A DNA stretch of 64,000 bases from Asanoa hainanensis (GTDB lineage: Bacteria; Actinomycetota; Actinomycetes; Mycobacteriales; Micromonosporaceae): the NCBI RefSeq assembly GCF_900188485.1, contig NZ_FZPH01000010.1:208624-272623 (forward strand), given 5' to 3'. The notes beneath the pieces were generated by a model. That model was not told where the DNA came from, did not search any database, and saw nothing but the letters and a program-made list of their open reading frames with translations. The position numbers and the translations under genes were made by a program. This document shows, one piece after another, positions 1-8,150 of the stretch (position 1 is its first letter; the number at the start of each line of letters is the position of its first letter).

Positions 1-614
1 CGATGGCGAAGGCCGCGACGCCGATCGGCGCGGCTATCGCACCGGCGACCGTGCCGTAGATGCTGGCTCTCGCGCCGGCCTGAGACAGGCCGAGCCCTTC
101 CGGCAACAGCCGAGGTACGGCCGCCGATCTGGCCACGCCGTACGCCCGGGAAAGGGCGAGCACGCCGAACGCGGCCGGGTAGAGCCAGATCGAGTCGGTG
201 TTGTCGGCGACGGCCCAGACCAGGAACGCGCGGCCGAGGAAGGTCGCCGCCAGCGCCCAGCGCCGGCCGTGCCGGAAGTGGTCGAGCAGCGGGCCGACCA
301 CCGGCGCCAGCAGGGCGAACGGGACCATCGTGATCAACAGGTAGAGCGCGACCTTGCTGCGGGCCTCGCCGAGCGGCACGTCGAAGAAGATCGTGCCGGC
401 CAGCCCGATGGTGATCAAGGTGTCGCCGGCACACGAAGCGGCATGCAGGTCGAACAGGCGCATCATGCCCGTTTCGCCCCGTGCGCCCTTGGACCGGGCG
501 GTGCCGACGCCCCGGCGGACTCCGCGGCTGACCAGGCGGCCACCCTTGACGGTCGTGCCGATGAAACGGCCGATCGTCGAGCCCGTGCGGCGTATCAACG
601 GCATGCGCCCCATC
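1..614 (-). CDS. MFS transporter, partial (C-terminus outside window)
   Basis: N-terminal ~204 residues of a major facilitator superfamily permease read on the minus strand; the frame stays open to the window edge, so the rest lies to the left. The start ATG (612-614) is preceded by a GGGAGAGG-like ribosome binding site. The first ~50 residues are basic and probably cytoplasmic; hydrophobic segments then alternate with charged loops, including a DHFRHGRR-type loop after the second segment, as expected for MFS loop 2-3. Substrate cannot be told. It is divergent from the DUF3027 gene (68-bp gap), an arrangement I associate with actinobacteria of this lineage. Confidence 0.8.
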
Positions 615-682
615 CTCTCCCATCCCGGTGTCGGCGGCCCACACGCGTAGTGAAGAATGTCAGGGTGACCAGGAGTGCCGCC

Positions 683-1423
683 GTGCGATCCGCGAAGCTC
701 GACCAGGTCTGTGCCTCAGCAGTCGACCTGGCGCGAGAGGCGATCACCGAGGTCGACTCCGCTGAGGTCGGCGCCCACCTCGACGTGGTTGCCGAGGGCG
801 AGCGACTGGTCACCCACTACTTTGCCTGCGAAATGCCCGGATATCGGGGTTGGCGCTGGGCGGTCACAGTGACGCGGGTCTCCCGCAGCAAGCACGTGAC
901 GGTTTGCGAGACCGTGCTGCTGCCCGGCCCCGACGCCCTCCTCGCGCCCGGCTGGGTGCCCTGGCAGGACCGCCTGCAGCCCGGTGACCTGGGCGTCGGC
1001 GACCTGCTGCTGACTCCGGCCGACGACGACCGGCTGGTGCCGGGCTACACGCTCGCGGACGACCCCGCGGTCGACGAGGTCGCCTGGGAGCTCGGCCTGG
1101 GCCGCCCCCGGGTGATGTCGAAAGAGGGACGCGAGGAGACCGCGCAGCGCTGGTACGACGGCGACCACGGTCCCGATGCCGCGATCTCGTCTGCCGCGCC
1201 GTCCGCCGCCCGCTGCGTGACCTGCGGGTTCTACCTTCCGCTGGCCGGCGCGATGCGCCAGGCGTTCGGGGTGTGCGGCAACATGTTCGCGCCCGACGAC
1301 GGCCGCGCGGTCAGCTCCGACCACGGCTGCGGAGCGCACTCCGAGGCGCTGGCCGAGAGCGCGTCGGCCGAAGAGCTGCCGACCGTCTACGACGACGGCG
1401 AAGTCGAGTCGGTCGACGACTGA
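683..1423 (+). CDS. DUF3027 family protein
   Basis: Conserved actinobacterial protein of unknown function, 246 residues. The GTG at 683 is chosen because AGGAG lies 7 bases upstream; an in-frame GTG at 665 is the alternative. The N-terminal two thirds contain a Trp-rich stretch (GYRGWRWAVTV, residues ~53-63) and a VPWQDRL motif that are typical of DUF3027. The C-terminus has a four-cysteine set (Cys178, Cys181, Cys198, Cys216 by my count) in CxxC...CGN...CGxH context that could bind zinc; this is inference. The 3' end overlaps the convergent DUF2530 gene by 37 bp. Confidence 0.85.
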   Translation: MRSAKLDQVCASAVDLAREAITEVDSAEVGAHLDVVAEGERLVTHYFACEMPGYRGWRWAVTVTRVSRSKHVTVCETVLLPGPDALLAPGWVPWQDRLQPGDLGVGDLLLTPADDDRLVPGYTLADDPAVDEVAWELGLGRPRVMSKEGREETAQRWYDGDHGPDAAISSAAPSAARCVTCGFYLPLAGAMRQAFGVCGNMFAPDDGRAVSSDHGCGAHSEALAESASAEELPTVYDDGEVESVDD

Positions 1424-1656
1424 CCCGCGGCCAGCCGGCGGCGCCGGTTGGCATCGTGCCTGATCATGACCGCTAGGCCGGGGAATCCGAGCACGAATCC
1501 GGCCAGGCAGGTCCACAGCCAGTTTTCGCGCCCGTCGCGGAAAAAGGCGAGCACGACTAGGCCGACGGCGGCCCAGATGACGATGCCAGCCACGGCGAAC
1601 GGCACCATGGGCGGGTCGAGCGGTGCCACCCGAGGTTGTTGCTGCTGCTCAGCCAC
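1387..1656 (-). CDS. DUF2530 small membrane protein
   Basis: 89-residue protein with a Gln-rich N-terminus, two hydrophobic segments (about residues 18-38 and 46-63) and a basic Arg-rich tail (RHDANRRRR), which suggests a two-pass membrane protein with a cytoplasmic tail. Length and layout match DUF2530, a family of unknown function. It is divergent from the NCS2 permease gene, and the ~90-bp gap between them must hold both promoters. Its last 37 bases overlap the end of the DUF3027 gene on the other strand. Confidence 0.8.
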   Translation of the reverse strand: MAEQQQQPRVAPLDPPMVPFAVAGIVIWAAVGLVVLAFFRDGRENWLWTCLAGFVLGFPGLAVMIRHDANRRRRLAAGQSSTDSTSPSS

Positions 1657-1749
1657 TCGAAAAGGGTAACCAGGAAGATCTTTCGGTGTAACACCGGCTG
1701 TGGCAATATGCGCAGGTCAATCGATGATCTCCGCTTGGGAGCCGGCACC

Positions 1750-3225
1750 ATGACCGAGGCACCGACCACACCGCGGCCCACGGCCGACGACCGCCCGGTG
1801 AGTGGCTTCGACCGCTACTTCTCGATCAGCGCCCGCGGTTCGAGCATCGGCCAGGAGGTCCGCGGCGGCTTCGCGACCTTCTTCACGATGGCCTACATCG
1901 TGGTGCTCAACCCGTTGATCCTGGGCAGCGCGACCGACGCCAGCGGAGTCCACCTCGCGATCGCCGCGATCGCGGCGGCCACCGCACTGGTCGCCGGCGT
2001 GATGACGATCCTGATGGGCGTGGTCGCCCGGTTCCCGCTGGCCCTCGCCGCCGGGCTCGGCGTCAACGCGATGGTGGCCTACGAGATCGCACCCCAGATG
2101 ACCTGGGCCGACGCGATGGGCTTGGTGGTCATCGAGGGCGTGCTGATCGCGATCCTGGTGCTCACCGGGCTGCGCGAGAGCATCTTCCGCTCCGTGCCGA
2201 CCCAGCTCAAGGCCGCGATCGGCGTGGGCATCGGCCTGTTCCTGACGATCATCGGTCTCGTCGACGCCGGCTTCGTGCGCCGGATCCCGGACGCCGCCGG
2301 CACCACCGTCCCGGTCGGGCTGGGGATCAACGGGCGGCTGGTCACCTGGCCCGCGCTGATCTTCGTGTTCGCGCTGCTCCTGACGATCATCCTGTTCGTG
2401 CGGAAGGTCCGCGGCGCCATCCTGATCGGCATCCTGTCGGCGACCGTGCTGGCGGTGATCGTCGAGGCGATCGGCAAGATCGGCCCGTCCTTCGTCGACG
2501 GCAAGCCGAACCCGAGCGGCTGGTCGCTCAACGTGCCGAAGCTGTCGGACACCATCGTCGACCTGCCCGACCTGTCGCTGTTGGGCAAGTTCAACGTGTT
2601 CCACTCCTGGCAGACGGCCGGCTGGCTCGTCGTCCTGATGTTCGTCTTCACCCTGTTGATCACGGACTTCTTCGACACGATGGGCACGATGGTCGCGGTC
2701 GGCCAGGAGGGCGGCCTGCTCGACGAGAACGGCATGCCGCCGCGTACGCGGGAGATCCTGCTCGTCGACTCGATCGCCGCGGCGGCCGGTGGCGCGGCCA
2801 GCGTCTCCAGCAACACGTCGTACATCGAAAGCGCCTCGGGTGTTGCCGAGGGGGCCCGCACCGGCGTGGCCAACCTGGTCACCGGCGGCCTGTTCCTGCT
2901 CGCGATGTTCATCGCCCCGCTGGTCACGGTGGTGCCGTTCGAGGCCGCCTCGGCCGCGCTGGTGATCGTCGGCTTCCTGATGATGACCGCGGTGCGGAGC
3001 ATCGACTGGACCGACTACGAGATCGGCGTGCCGGCGTTCCTGACCATCGTGCTGATGCCGTTCACCTACTCGATCTCCAACGGCATCGGGGCAGGCATCA
3101 TCGCGTACGCGGTGATCAAGCTGGCCTGCGGCAAGGCGCGCCAGGTTCACCCGTTGTTGTACGCCGTGGCCGCCCTGTTCGTGGTCTACTTCCTGCGTGG
3201 GCCGATCGAGACGTTGATCTCGTGA
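1750..3225 (+). CDS. NCS2 family purine permease (AzgA-like)
   Basis: 491-residue integral membrane protein of the nucleobase:cation symporter-2 family, AzgA (hypoxanthine/adenine/guanine) branch. The ATG at 1750 follows a GGGAG site 8 bases upstream; an in-frame extension back to 1636 is not supported by a binding site. Family features are the N-terminal FDRYF...SIGQEVRGGFATFFTMAYI block with the first membrane segment, a GLGVNAMVAY half-helix around residue 100, the DFFDTMGTMVAVG motif near residue 310, and the SSNTSYIESASGVAEGARTG block near residue 360. It is expected to take up purine bases with protons across the cytoplasmic membrane. Confidence 0.92.
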   Translation: MTEAPTTPRPTADDRPVSGFDRYFSISARGSSIGQEVRGGFATFFTMAYIVVLNPLILGSATDASGVHLAIAAIAAATALVAGVMTILMGVVARFPLALAAGLGVNAMVAYEIAPQMTWADAMGLVVIEGVLIAILVLTGLRESIFRSVPTQLKAAIGVGIGLFLTIIGLVDAGFVRRIPDAAGTTVPVGLGINGRLVTWPALIFVFALLLTIILFVRKVRGAILIGILSATVLAVIVEAIGKIGPSFVDGKPNPSGWSLNVPKLSDTIVDLPDLSLLGKFNVFHSWQTAGWLVVLMFVFTLLITDFFDTMGTMVAVGQEGGLLDENGMPPRTREILLVDSIAAAAGGAASVSSNTSYIESASGVAEGARTGVANLVTGGLFLLAMFIAPLVTVVPFEAASAALVIVGFLMMTAVRSIDWTDYEIGVPAFLTIVLMPFTYSISNGIGAGIIAYAVIKLACGKARQVHPLLYAVAALFVVYFLRGPIETLIS

Positions 3226-3252
3226 GGCCGTGACCGGGGCCATACTCGCTGG

Positions 3253-3286
3253 TTGTTAGCCGGGCTCATTAGTTAAGCTAACTACT
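3253..3286 (+). promoter_or_regulatory. Promoter and palindromic operator of the MarR gene
   Basis: The inverted repeat TAGTTA-AGC-TAACTA occupies 3270-3284 and ends 2 bases before the GTG start. A TANNNT-type -10 (TAAGCT, 3274-3279) lies inside it, which would place the transcript start at or near the start codon, i.e. a leaderless mRNA. A TTGTTA at 3253-3258 is a weak -35 with only 15 bp spacing. No ribosome binding site precedes the GTG. Autorepression by the MarR product is the inference. Confidence 0.5.
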
Positions 3287-3736
3287 GTGACGGAGCGGAC
3301 GGTGACGGCAAAGCGCGTCTCGGTGGCGCAACTGGCCTCGTCGCTGCGCGATGCGATCACCCGGTTCAACCGGCGGGTCAGGCAGACCCGCCCGGTCGGC
3401 GATCTCACGGTTACCCAGCTGTCCGCCCTGACCAGCCTTCAGCTGGGCGGGGCGCTGTCTCCCCGGGAGCTAGCCGACGTCGAACGTGTCCAGCCACCGA
3501 CGATGACCAAGATCGTCGCCAAGCTGGAAGAGCGCGGGTTGGTGCAACGAACCCCGCACCCGACCGACGGGCGCCAGGTGATCCTGGCTGCCACGGAGGC
3601 GGGTCGGGCGATCCTTGCCCAGCACGAGCGGGCCCGTGACGAGTGGCTGGCCCCTCGACTCGCCGCGCTCACCCCGGAGGAGCGCGAGACGCTCCGCCGG
3701 GCGGCGGAGATCCTGCAGAAGGTCGCGCGCGCCTGA
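3287..3736 (+). CDS. MarR family transcriptional regulator
   Basis: 149-residue winged helix-turn-helix regulator. The HTH and recognition helix run through LSPRELADVERVQPPTMTKIVAKLEERGLV (residues ~64-93), followed by the wing with DGRQ (about residues 98-104) and a C-terminal dimerisation helix. It lies 68 bp upstream of an MFS transporter in the same direction, a classic regulator-exporter pair, so the likely role is ligand-relieved repression of itself and of the transporter. The GTG at 3287 directly follows a perfect 6-bp-arm palindrome. Confidence 0.9.
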   Translation: MTERTVTAKRVSVAQLASSLRDAITRFNRRVRQTRPVGDLTVTQLSALTSLQLGGALSPRELADVERVQPPTMTKIVAKLEERGLVQRTPHPTDGRQVILAATEAGRAILAQHERARDEWLAPRLAALTPEERETLRRAAEILQKVARA

Positions 3737-3804
3737 GCTCGCGCCGCTTCGTCCTTTGTGGATGACGCGTACCTTCGGCGATCTCTTTGGGAGGCGCAAC
3801 AGCC

Positions 3805-5100
3805 TTGCGGGCCCGGCTCAACACCACGTTCCAGTCCCTCCAGGTGAGGAACTACCGGCTCTTCGCGCTCGGTCAGCTGGTGAAGCTGATCGGCGTCTGG
3901 ATGATGTTCACGACCCAGGACTGGCTCGTCTTCCTGTTGGGCGGCACCGCCGCGCAGCTCGGCATCGTCACCGCCCTGCAGTTCACCCCCGTGCTGGCGC
4001 TGACGCTGCTCTCCGGCCGGCTGGCCGACCGCTACGACAAGCGCAAGATCCTCTTTGTCGCCAACCTGGCCTGGACGCTCCTATCGGTGCTGTTCAGCAT
4101 CCTGGTGGTGAGCGGTGCGGCGGAGCTCTGGCACGTGTACGTGTTCGCCCTGCTACTCGGTGTCTCCAGTGCGGTCGAGACTCCGGTGCGCCAGTCGTTC
4201 GTCTCCGAGCTCGTCGAGATCCGGCTGCTGCCGAACGCGCTGGGCCTGTCCGCGGCCACCTTCAACAGCGCGCGGGTGATCGGCCCGTCGATCGCCGGCA
4301 TCGCGATCGCCCTGTTCGACGTCGGCCCCGTGTTCGTGTTCAGCGCCGTCCTCGCCGTGGCGCCGCTGATCTGCCTGGTCCGGATGCGGCCGGCCGAGCT
4401 GTACCGCGCCGAGCTGCCCGTGGCCGCCGCCCGTGAGCCGGCCCGGGTCGTCGACGGCCTGCGCTACGTCCGGCGGCGGCCCGACCTGATGTTGCCGATG
4501 GTGCTGATGAGCGTGCTCGCGTTCACGCTCTTCAACTTCCCGGTCACGCTGCAGGCGCTGGCCAAGACCGGCTTCAACACCGGCGCGGCGTCGTTCGGCC
4601 TGTTCACCACCGCCGTCGGCCTGGGAGCGCTGGTCGGCGCCCTGGTCGGTGGCACCCGCCGGGCCCGGCCCTCGGTCTACACGGTGATCGCGTCGGCGAT
4701 GGTGTTCAGCGCGTTCGGCATCCTGGTCGGCATCCTGCCGGTGTACTGGCTGGTCGTCGCCGCCCTCGTACCCACCGGGTTCTTCATGGTCTTCTTCGCC
4801 CAGGCCGCCAACCAGCGGGTCCAGCTCGGCACCGATGCCGCGTACCGCGGTCGGGTCATGGCCCTCTGGGTGTTCGTCTTCATGGGCCTCAACCCGGTCT
4901 CGGGCCCGCTGGTCGGCTGGCTGGCCGACCACGCCGGCGCCGGCACCGCGATCTGGCTGGGCGGCTCGATCGCGCTGGCCGCGACCACGCTGGCGCTGGT
5001 GGTGCAGCTCCGGCACAGCGGCAGCCGGCTGTCGATGCACCTGCGTCCGGTGCCGCGGGTGCGGGTCGTGCCCGCGGTCGTCGCCGCCGAACGGGCCTGA
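3805..5100 (+). CDS. MFS transporter (DHA3/EntS-like)
   Basis: About 431-residue, 12-segment major facilitator protein. I prefer the TTG at 3805 because GGGAGG (3789-3794) lies upstream; an in-frame TTG at 3787 would sit on that site. The conserved loop 2-3 motif appears as SGRLADRYDKRKIL (residues ~66-79) and the sequence ends in a basic cytoplasmic tail. The overall layout resembles the MFS_3 family, which includes siderophore and macrolide exporters. Pairing with the upstream MarR gene suggests export of a small molecule; the substrate is unknown. Confidence 0.88.
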   Translation: MRARLNTTFQSLQVRNYRLFALGQLVKLIGVWMMFTTQDWLVFLLGGTAAQLGIVTALQFTPVLALTLLSGRLADRYDKRKILFVANLAWTLLSVLFSILVVSGAAELWHVYVFALLLGVSSAVETPVRQSFVSELVEIRLLPNALGLSAATFNSARVIGPSIAGIAIALFDVGPVFVFSAVLAVAPLICLVRMRPAELYRAELPVAAAREPARVVDGLRYVRRRPDLMLPMVLMSVLAFTLFNFPVTLQALAKTGFNTGAASFGLFTTAVGLGALVGALVGGTRRARPSVYTVIASAMVFSAFGILVGILPVYWLVVAALVPTGFFMVFFAQAANQRVQLGTDAAYRGRVMALWVFVFMGLNPVSGPLVGWLADHAGAGTAIWLGGSIALAATTLALVVQLRHSGSRLSMHLRPVPRVRVVPAVVAAERA

Positions 5101-5131
5101 TTCTGTCGTACCTATCTGGTTTGCTTCCCAC

Positions 5132-5878
5132 ATGACTCGCGACGTGTTCCTCCGGTGCCTGGAGGCCGACTTCGCCGACCTGCGGGCGGCGGCGGTCGAT
5201 CTCACCGCGCCGGTGCCGTCCTGTCCGGGTTGGACGGTCGACGACCTGGTCAGCCACGTGGCACACGTCTACCTGCACAAGGTCGAGACCATGCGGCACG
5301 GTGAGCTGCCAAAGGCCTGGCCGCCGGAGCCGACGGGGGAGAAGTCTGGCGCGCTGCTCGACCGGGCTTACGCGGAGCTGGTCGCCGAGTTCGCCGCGCG
5401 TTCTGATTCGCAAGCCTGCCCCACGTGGTACGAGCCGGATCAGACCGTCGGTTTCTGGGTCCGCCGGATGGCCCAGGAGACGGTGATCCACCGGGTCGAC
5501 GCCCAGCTCGCCGCGGGTTTCGCCATCTCGCCGATTCCCGCCGAGCTGGCCGGCGACGGCATCGCCGAGGTGCTCGAGGTGTTCCTGTCCTATGCCACCC
5601 GGCAGTGGCCGGAAGACTTCGGCGACCTGCTGCGCGCCAACGGCAACCGGGCGGTGCTGGTCAGCGCGGGTGGTGCCCGCTGGTTGGTCCGCCTCGACCA
5701 CGGCAGTGTCGAGATCGCGCCCGACACGGCGGGCCAGGCGGTGGCCCAGGTCTCGGGCGCGCCGCATGACGTGCTGCTGTGGCTCTGGCGGCGAGTGGGC
5801 GACAGCGCGGTCCGGGTGGAGGGAGATGCCACTGCGGTCTCCCGACTACGAGCCATGTTGGAGGCGGCGACACAGTGA
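5132..5878 (+). CDS. Maleylpyruvate isomerase family mycothiol-dependent protein
   Basis: 248-residue protein with the DinB/maleylpyruvate isomerase N-terminal four-helix fold: the PVPSCPGWTVDDLVSHVAHVYLH stretch at residues 28-49 (broken here only for reading) supplies the typical His residues, and QETVIHRVDAQ near residue 119 supplies another likely metal ligand. The C-terminal half matches the small SCP-like domain found in these proteins. Such proteins are metal-dependent and mycothiol-linked in actinobacteria; the actual substrate is unknown. It lies 31 bp after the MFS gene and may be co-transcribed. ATG start; no strong ribosome binding site is visible. Confidence 0.8.
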   Translation: MTRDVFLRCLEADFADLRAAAVDLTAPVPSCPGWTVDDLVSHVAHVYLHKVETMRHGELPKAWPPEPTGEKSGALLDRAYAELVAEFAARSDSQACPTWYEPDQTVGFWVRRMAQETVIHRVDAQLAAGFAISPIPAELAGDGIAEVLEVFLSYATRQWPEDFGDLLRANGNRAVLVSAGGARWLVRLDHGSVEIAPDTAGQAVAQVSGAPHDVLLWLWRRVGDSAVRVEGDATAVSRLRAMLEAATQ

Positions 5879-5976
5879 TCATCACGAATGCGCCATCCGT
5901 GGATTTTGACCGGTCGGTGCACCAAATGAAACCCAAATCGGTGGCGGTCGCTGCCAGAGCCGCATAGCGTCGAAGA

Positions 5977-6480
5977 GTGGCGATCCCGCACACACTCGTG
6001 CTGGCGGTGGCGATCCTGACGCTCCTGTGTCTGCCTGCCATCGTCGCCGCGATCGTATGCGCGGACGAGCTCATCGAACGCGCCACCCGCGCCGTGCGAC
6101 AGGCGCGCCTGGAGCGCCGCGAGCGGCGGGCGATCAGCCGCCTCGACCGCTCGATCGGTGAGGTGGAGATCGAGCTGGAGCTGCCCGGTGTCGACGACGA
6201 GCAGGACCGCCCGACGATCGAGCAGATCGCCGCCGACCTGCAGCGCCTGGGCCGCCAGCGACTCGGCATCGCGCAGCGTTCGGCGATCTGGCAGACCGCT
6301 GTGCTCCGGGCCTACGACGAGCAGCTCGGCCTGGCCTGCGCCTGCCTGGGAGTAACCCAACACCTGAGCGAGCTGGTCGGCGTAGACCTGGAGATCGAAC
6401 GCGTCCGGGTAGAGGGCGAGCTACAGGCGTGCGGCATGACTCTCCCGACAGCCGAAGCCGAACGCCGAGAGCAGCGTTGA
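5977..6480 (+). CDS. Hypothetical single-pass membrane protein
   Basis: 167-residue protein that I do not recognise. It has one N-terminal membrane segment (residues ~7-28), followed by a strongly charged, Arg/Glu-rich stretch (residues 33-75) likely to be helical, and a second helical half with two cysteines near residue 120 (LACACLG). The stop codon overlaps the TTG start of thpR, so the two are probably translationally coupled. The GTG at 5977 has no clear ribosome binding site; an upstream TAGCGT (TANNNT) would be compatible with a leaderless transcript. Confidence 0.65.
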   Translation: MAIPHTLVLAVAILTLLCLPAIVAAIVCADELIERATRAVRQARLERRERRAISRLDRSIGEVEIELELPGVDDEQDRPTIEQIAADLQRLGRQRLGIAQRSAIWQTAVLRAYDEQLGLACACLGVTQHLSELVGVDLEIERVRVEGELQACGMTLPTAEAERREQR

Positions 6481-7685
6481 GGCTGTTCGTAGCCGTCTAC
6501 CCGCCAGCACCCGCGGTCGCGGACCTGGCCACCTTCGTGTCCTCCCTCCACGTAGGCCGCGCGGCAGCCGAGGGCGTCAACACCCGCCTGGCCAAGCCGG
6601 AGACCTACCACCTGACGCTGGCCTTCCTGGGCGAGGTCCCCGACGACCGCCTGCCCGACGTGAAGGAAGCGGTCGGTTCGGCGATCGACCGCTACCACGC
6701 CCGCGCGGCAACAGCGGCCCGCCGCGCGACCCGGACCCGCATCCGAGCGGAAGCAGACCTCAAATCCGACCCTGCGACTGGACCGAACCTGCGAGGGTCG
6801 GGCGGCGCCGACGGAGTTGGCGAGTCTGGACCTGATGTTCGATCCGATGCTCGGGAGCCAGGCGGCGCCGAGTCCGGACGCGAGGAAGGACCTGGTGTTC
6901 AGTCGGATGCTCGGGAGTTGGGCGGCGCCGAGTCTGGACGCGAGGGCGGACCTGGTGTTTGGTCGGATGCTCGGGCGTCGGGTGGTGTGCGGGCCGGTGG
7001 CGAGGCTCGGGGTGGGGCTTCGCGGAACGTTGGCGGGTCTGCGGGCGCTGAAGGTGATCGCGGGCATGGACATGCCGCGCGGCTTGATGCTCGGGCGTCG
7101 GGTGGTGTGCGGGCCGGTGGCGAGGCTGGCGGTGGAGCTTCGCGTGATGCGGGCGGGTCCGGCGACGCGGACGCCGGTCGCGAGTCGGGAGCTACCGCTC
7201 TGCGTGACGCGCGCCGGTCCGCGGGCGCGGAGGCCGATGGCGAGTCCGCGGCGGGTCGCGGCGCGGCTGCTGATGCGAGTGCCGACCTTCCGGCCCGTCG
7301 ATCGGGCGCATTGGTCGGGGCCGGGGGTGGGCCGTGGCCGGAGGTGCCGGAGCTTTCGCTCTCTGGTGGTGGGCGGTTCGGGCGTGGGGCTTTCACGTTG
7401 ATGTGGGTTGGGGTCGCGGGCGACCTCGAACCCATGCGGGAGCTGCACAAAGCCTTGCGGCGCGAGCTGAAGCGGGCACGCTTCCCCTACGACGAGCGGC
7501 CGTGGAAGCCGCATCTGACCCTCGCGCGGCCCGGAGACCGGATCCCCAGGGCCGACGTCGATGCCGACCGGGCTGCGCTGGACGCCTATGTCGGTCCGAG
7601 GTGGGCGGCCCGTGAGGTGCTCCTCATGCGGAGCAACCTCGGCCCCGAGCCCACGTACGAGCGGTTGGCGGGCTGGCTTCTCTGA
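6477..7685 (+). CDS. thpR: RNA 2',3'-cyclic phosphodiesterase (ThpR/LigT family) with a ~210-residue repeat insertion
   Basis: 2H phosphoesterase: the two catalytic HxT motifs are both present, HLT at residues 45-47 (YHLTLAFLG) and HLT at residues 346-348 (PHLTLARP). Family members are usually about 180-200 residues; this one is ~402 because residues ~75-290 between the two halves are a Gly/Ala/Arg-rich array of 20-residue repeats encoded by 60-bp DNA repeats. Removing the insertion gives a normal-length enzyme, with the fold resuming at ELSLSGGGRF...FTLMWVGVAG. The TTG start overlaps the preceding stop (TTGA) and gives the family N-terminus MRLFVAVYPP. The enzyme is expected to open 2',3'-cyclic phosphates on RNA; whether the inserted linker is tolerated is not shown. 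Confidence 0.85.
   Translation: MRLFVAVYPPAPAVADLATFVSSLHVGRAAAEGVNTRLAKPETYHLTLAFLGEVPDDRLPDVKEAVGSAIDRYHARAATAARRATRTRIRAEADLKSDPATGPNLRGSGGADGVGESGPDVRSDAREPGGAESGREEGPGVQSDARELGGAESGREGGPGVWSDARASGGVRAGGEARGGASRNVGGSAGAEGDRGHGHAARLDARASGGVRAGGEAGGGASRDAGGSGDADAGRESGATALRDARRSAGAEADGESAAGRGAAADASADLPARRSGALVGAGGGPWPEVPELSLSGGGRFGRGAFTLMWVGVAGDLEPMRELHKALRRELKRARFPYDERPWKPHLTLARPGDRIPRADVDADRAALDAYVGPRWAAREVLLMRSNLGPEPTYERLAGWLL
6781..7260 (+). repeat. Eight in-frame 60-bp tandem repeats inside thpR
   Basis: The sequence repeats with an exact 60-base period over eight units. GATGCTCGGG recurs at 6846, 6906, 6966 and 7086, and CGGGTGGTGTGCGGGCCGG recurs at 6979 and 7099 (120 bases apart). 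Units are degenerate but keep length, so the reading frame is preserved as 20-residue repeats of type DARASGGVRAGGEAGGGASR. All nearby frames, including a long one on the other strand, are also stop-free because of the GC-rich repeat. Confidence 0.9.
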
Positions 7686-7725
7686 TCCGCCATAGTGGAG
7701 CGCTGACTGCGGGTATTTTGCGGGG

Positions 7726-8145
7726 GTGACGAGTGTTTTGCCCCCTTTGCCCCCGAGCCCGTCGTCTCGGCCGGGCAAGCAGAACTTCTGGATCACGGTG
7801 CCTGGGTTGGTGACCATTGTCGTCGTGCTCGCGATGGCCGCGGTCAGCGTGTGGGCCGGCGCCAAGCAGAGTCGGGCTCGGGCCGCCGAGATGCTCGTCG
7901 ACGTCGTGTCCTGCGACTACGCGGGTGACAAGGTCACGGTCGAGTTGAGTGTCAAGAACACCGGGGCTACGGCGCGGTCGGCGCACATCGAGGTCGAGTA
8001 CCTCGACGAAGACGGCAACCGAATCGACCGCGCCTCGGTCACAGCCCGAGACGTCGCCCCCGGCGACACCGCCAGCCTCCAGGAGAACACGCAACTCGAC
8101 GCCCCGGCCACGACGGGCACCTGCCGCGTCGCAGCGGTCCGGTAA
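7726..8145 (+). CDS. FxLYD-like membrane-anchored protein
   Basis: 139-residue protein with a Pro/Ser-rich cytoplasmic N-terminus, one membrane segment (about residues 22-44, WITVPGLVTIVVVLAMAAV) and an extracytoplasmic beta-sandwich-like domain: ELSVKNTGATARSAHIEVEYLDEDGNRI followed by DVAPGDTASLQ is the typical pattern of FxLYD/DUF3426-type domains. Cys63 and the C-terminal CRV cysteine may form a disulfide. Function unknown. The GTG start is preceded closely by TATTTT, possibly a -10 for a leaderless transcript. Confidence 0.7.
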   Translation: MTSVLPPLPPSPSSRPGKQNFWITVPGLVTIVVVLAMAAVSVWAGAKQSRARAAEMLVDVVSCDYAGDKVTVELSVKNTGATARSAHIEVEYLDEDGNRIDRASVTARDVAPGDTASLQENTQLDAPATTGTCRVAAVR

Positions 8146-8150
8146 CGCGC

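Noticed and set aside
269-682. Long N-terminal extension of the DUF3027 gene
   Set aside because: The extension is antisense to the MFS gene, which has its own good start and binding site; GTG 683 has AGGAG upstream.
6312-7865. 517-residue minus-strand frame across thpR with regular repeats
   Set aside because: Stop-free only because the 60-bp repeat is GC-rich; the plus frame alone carries both HxT motifs on either side.
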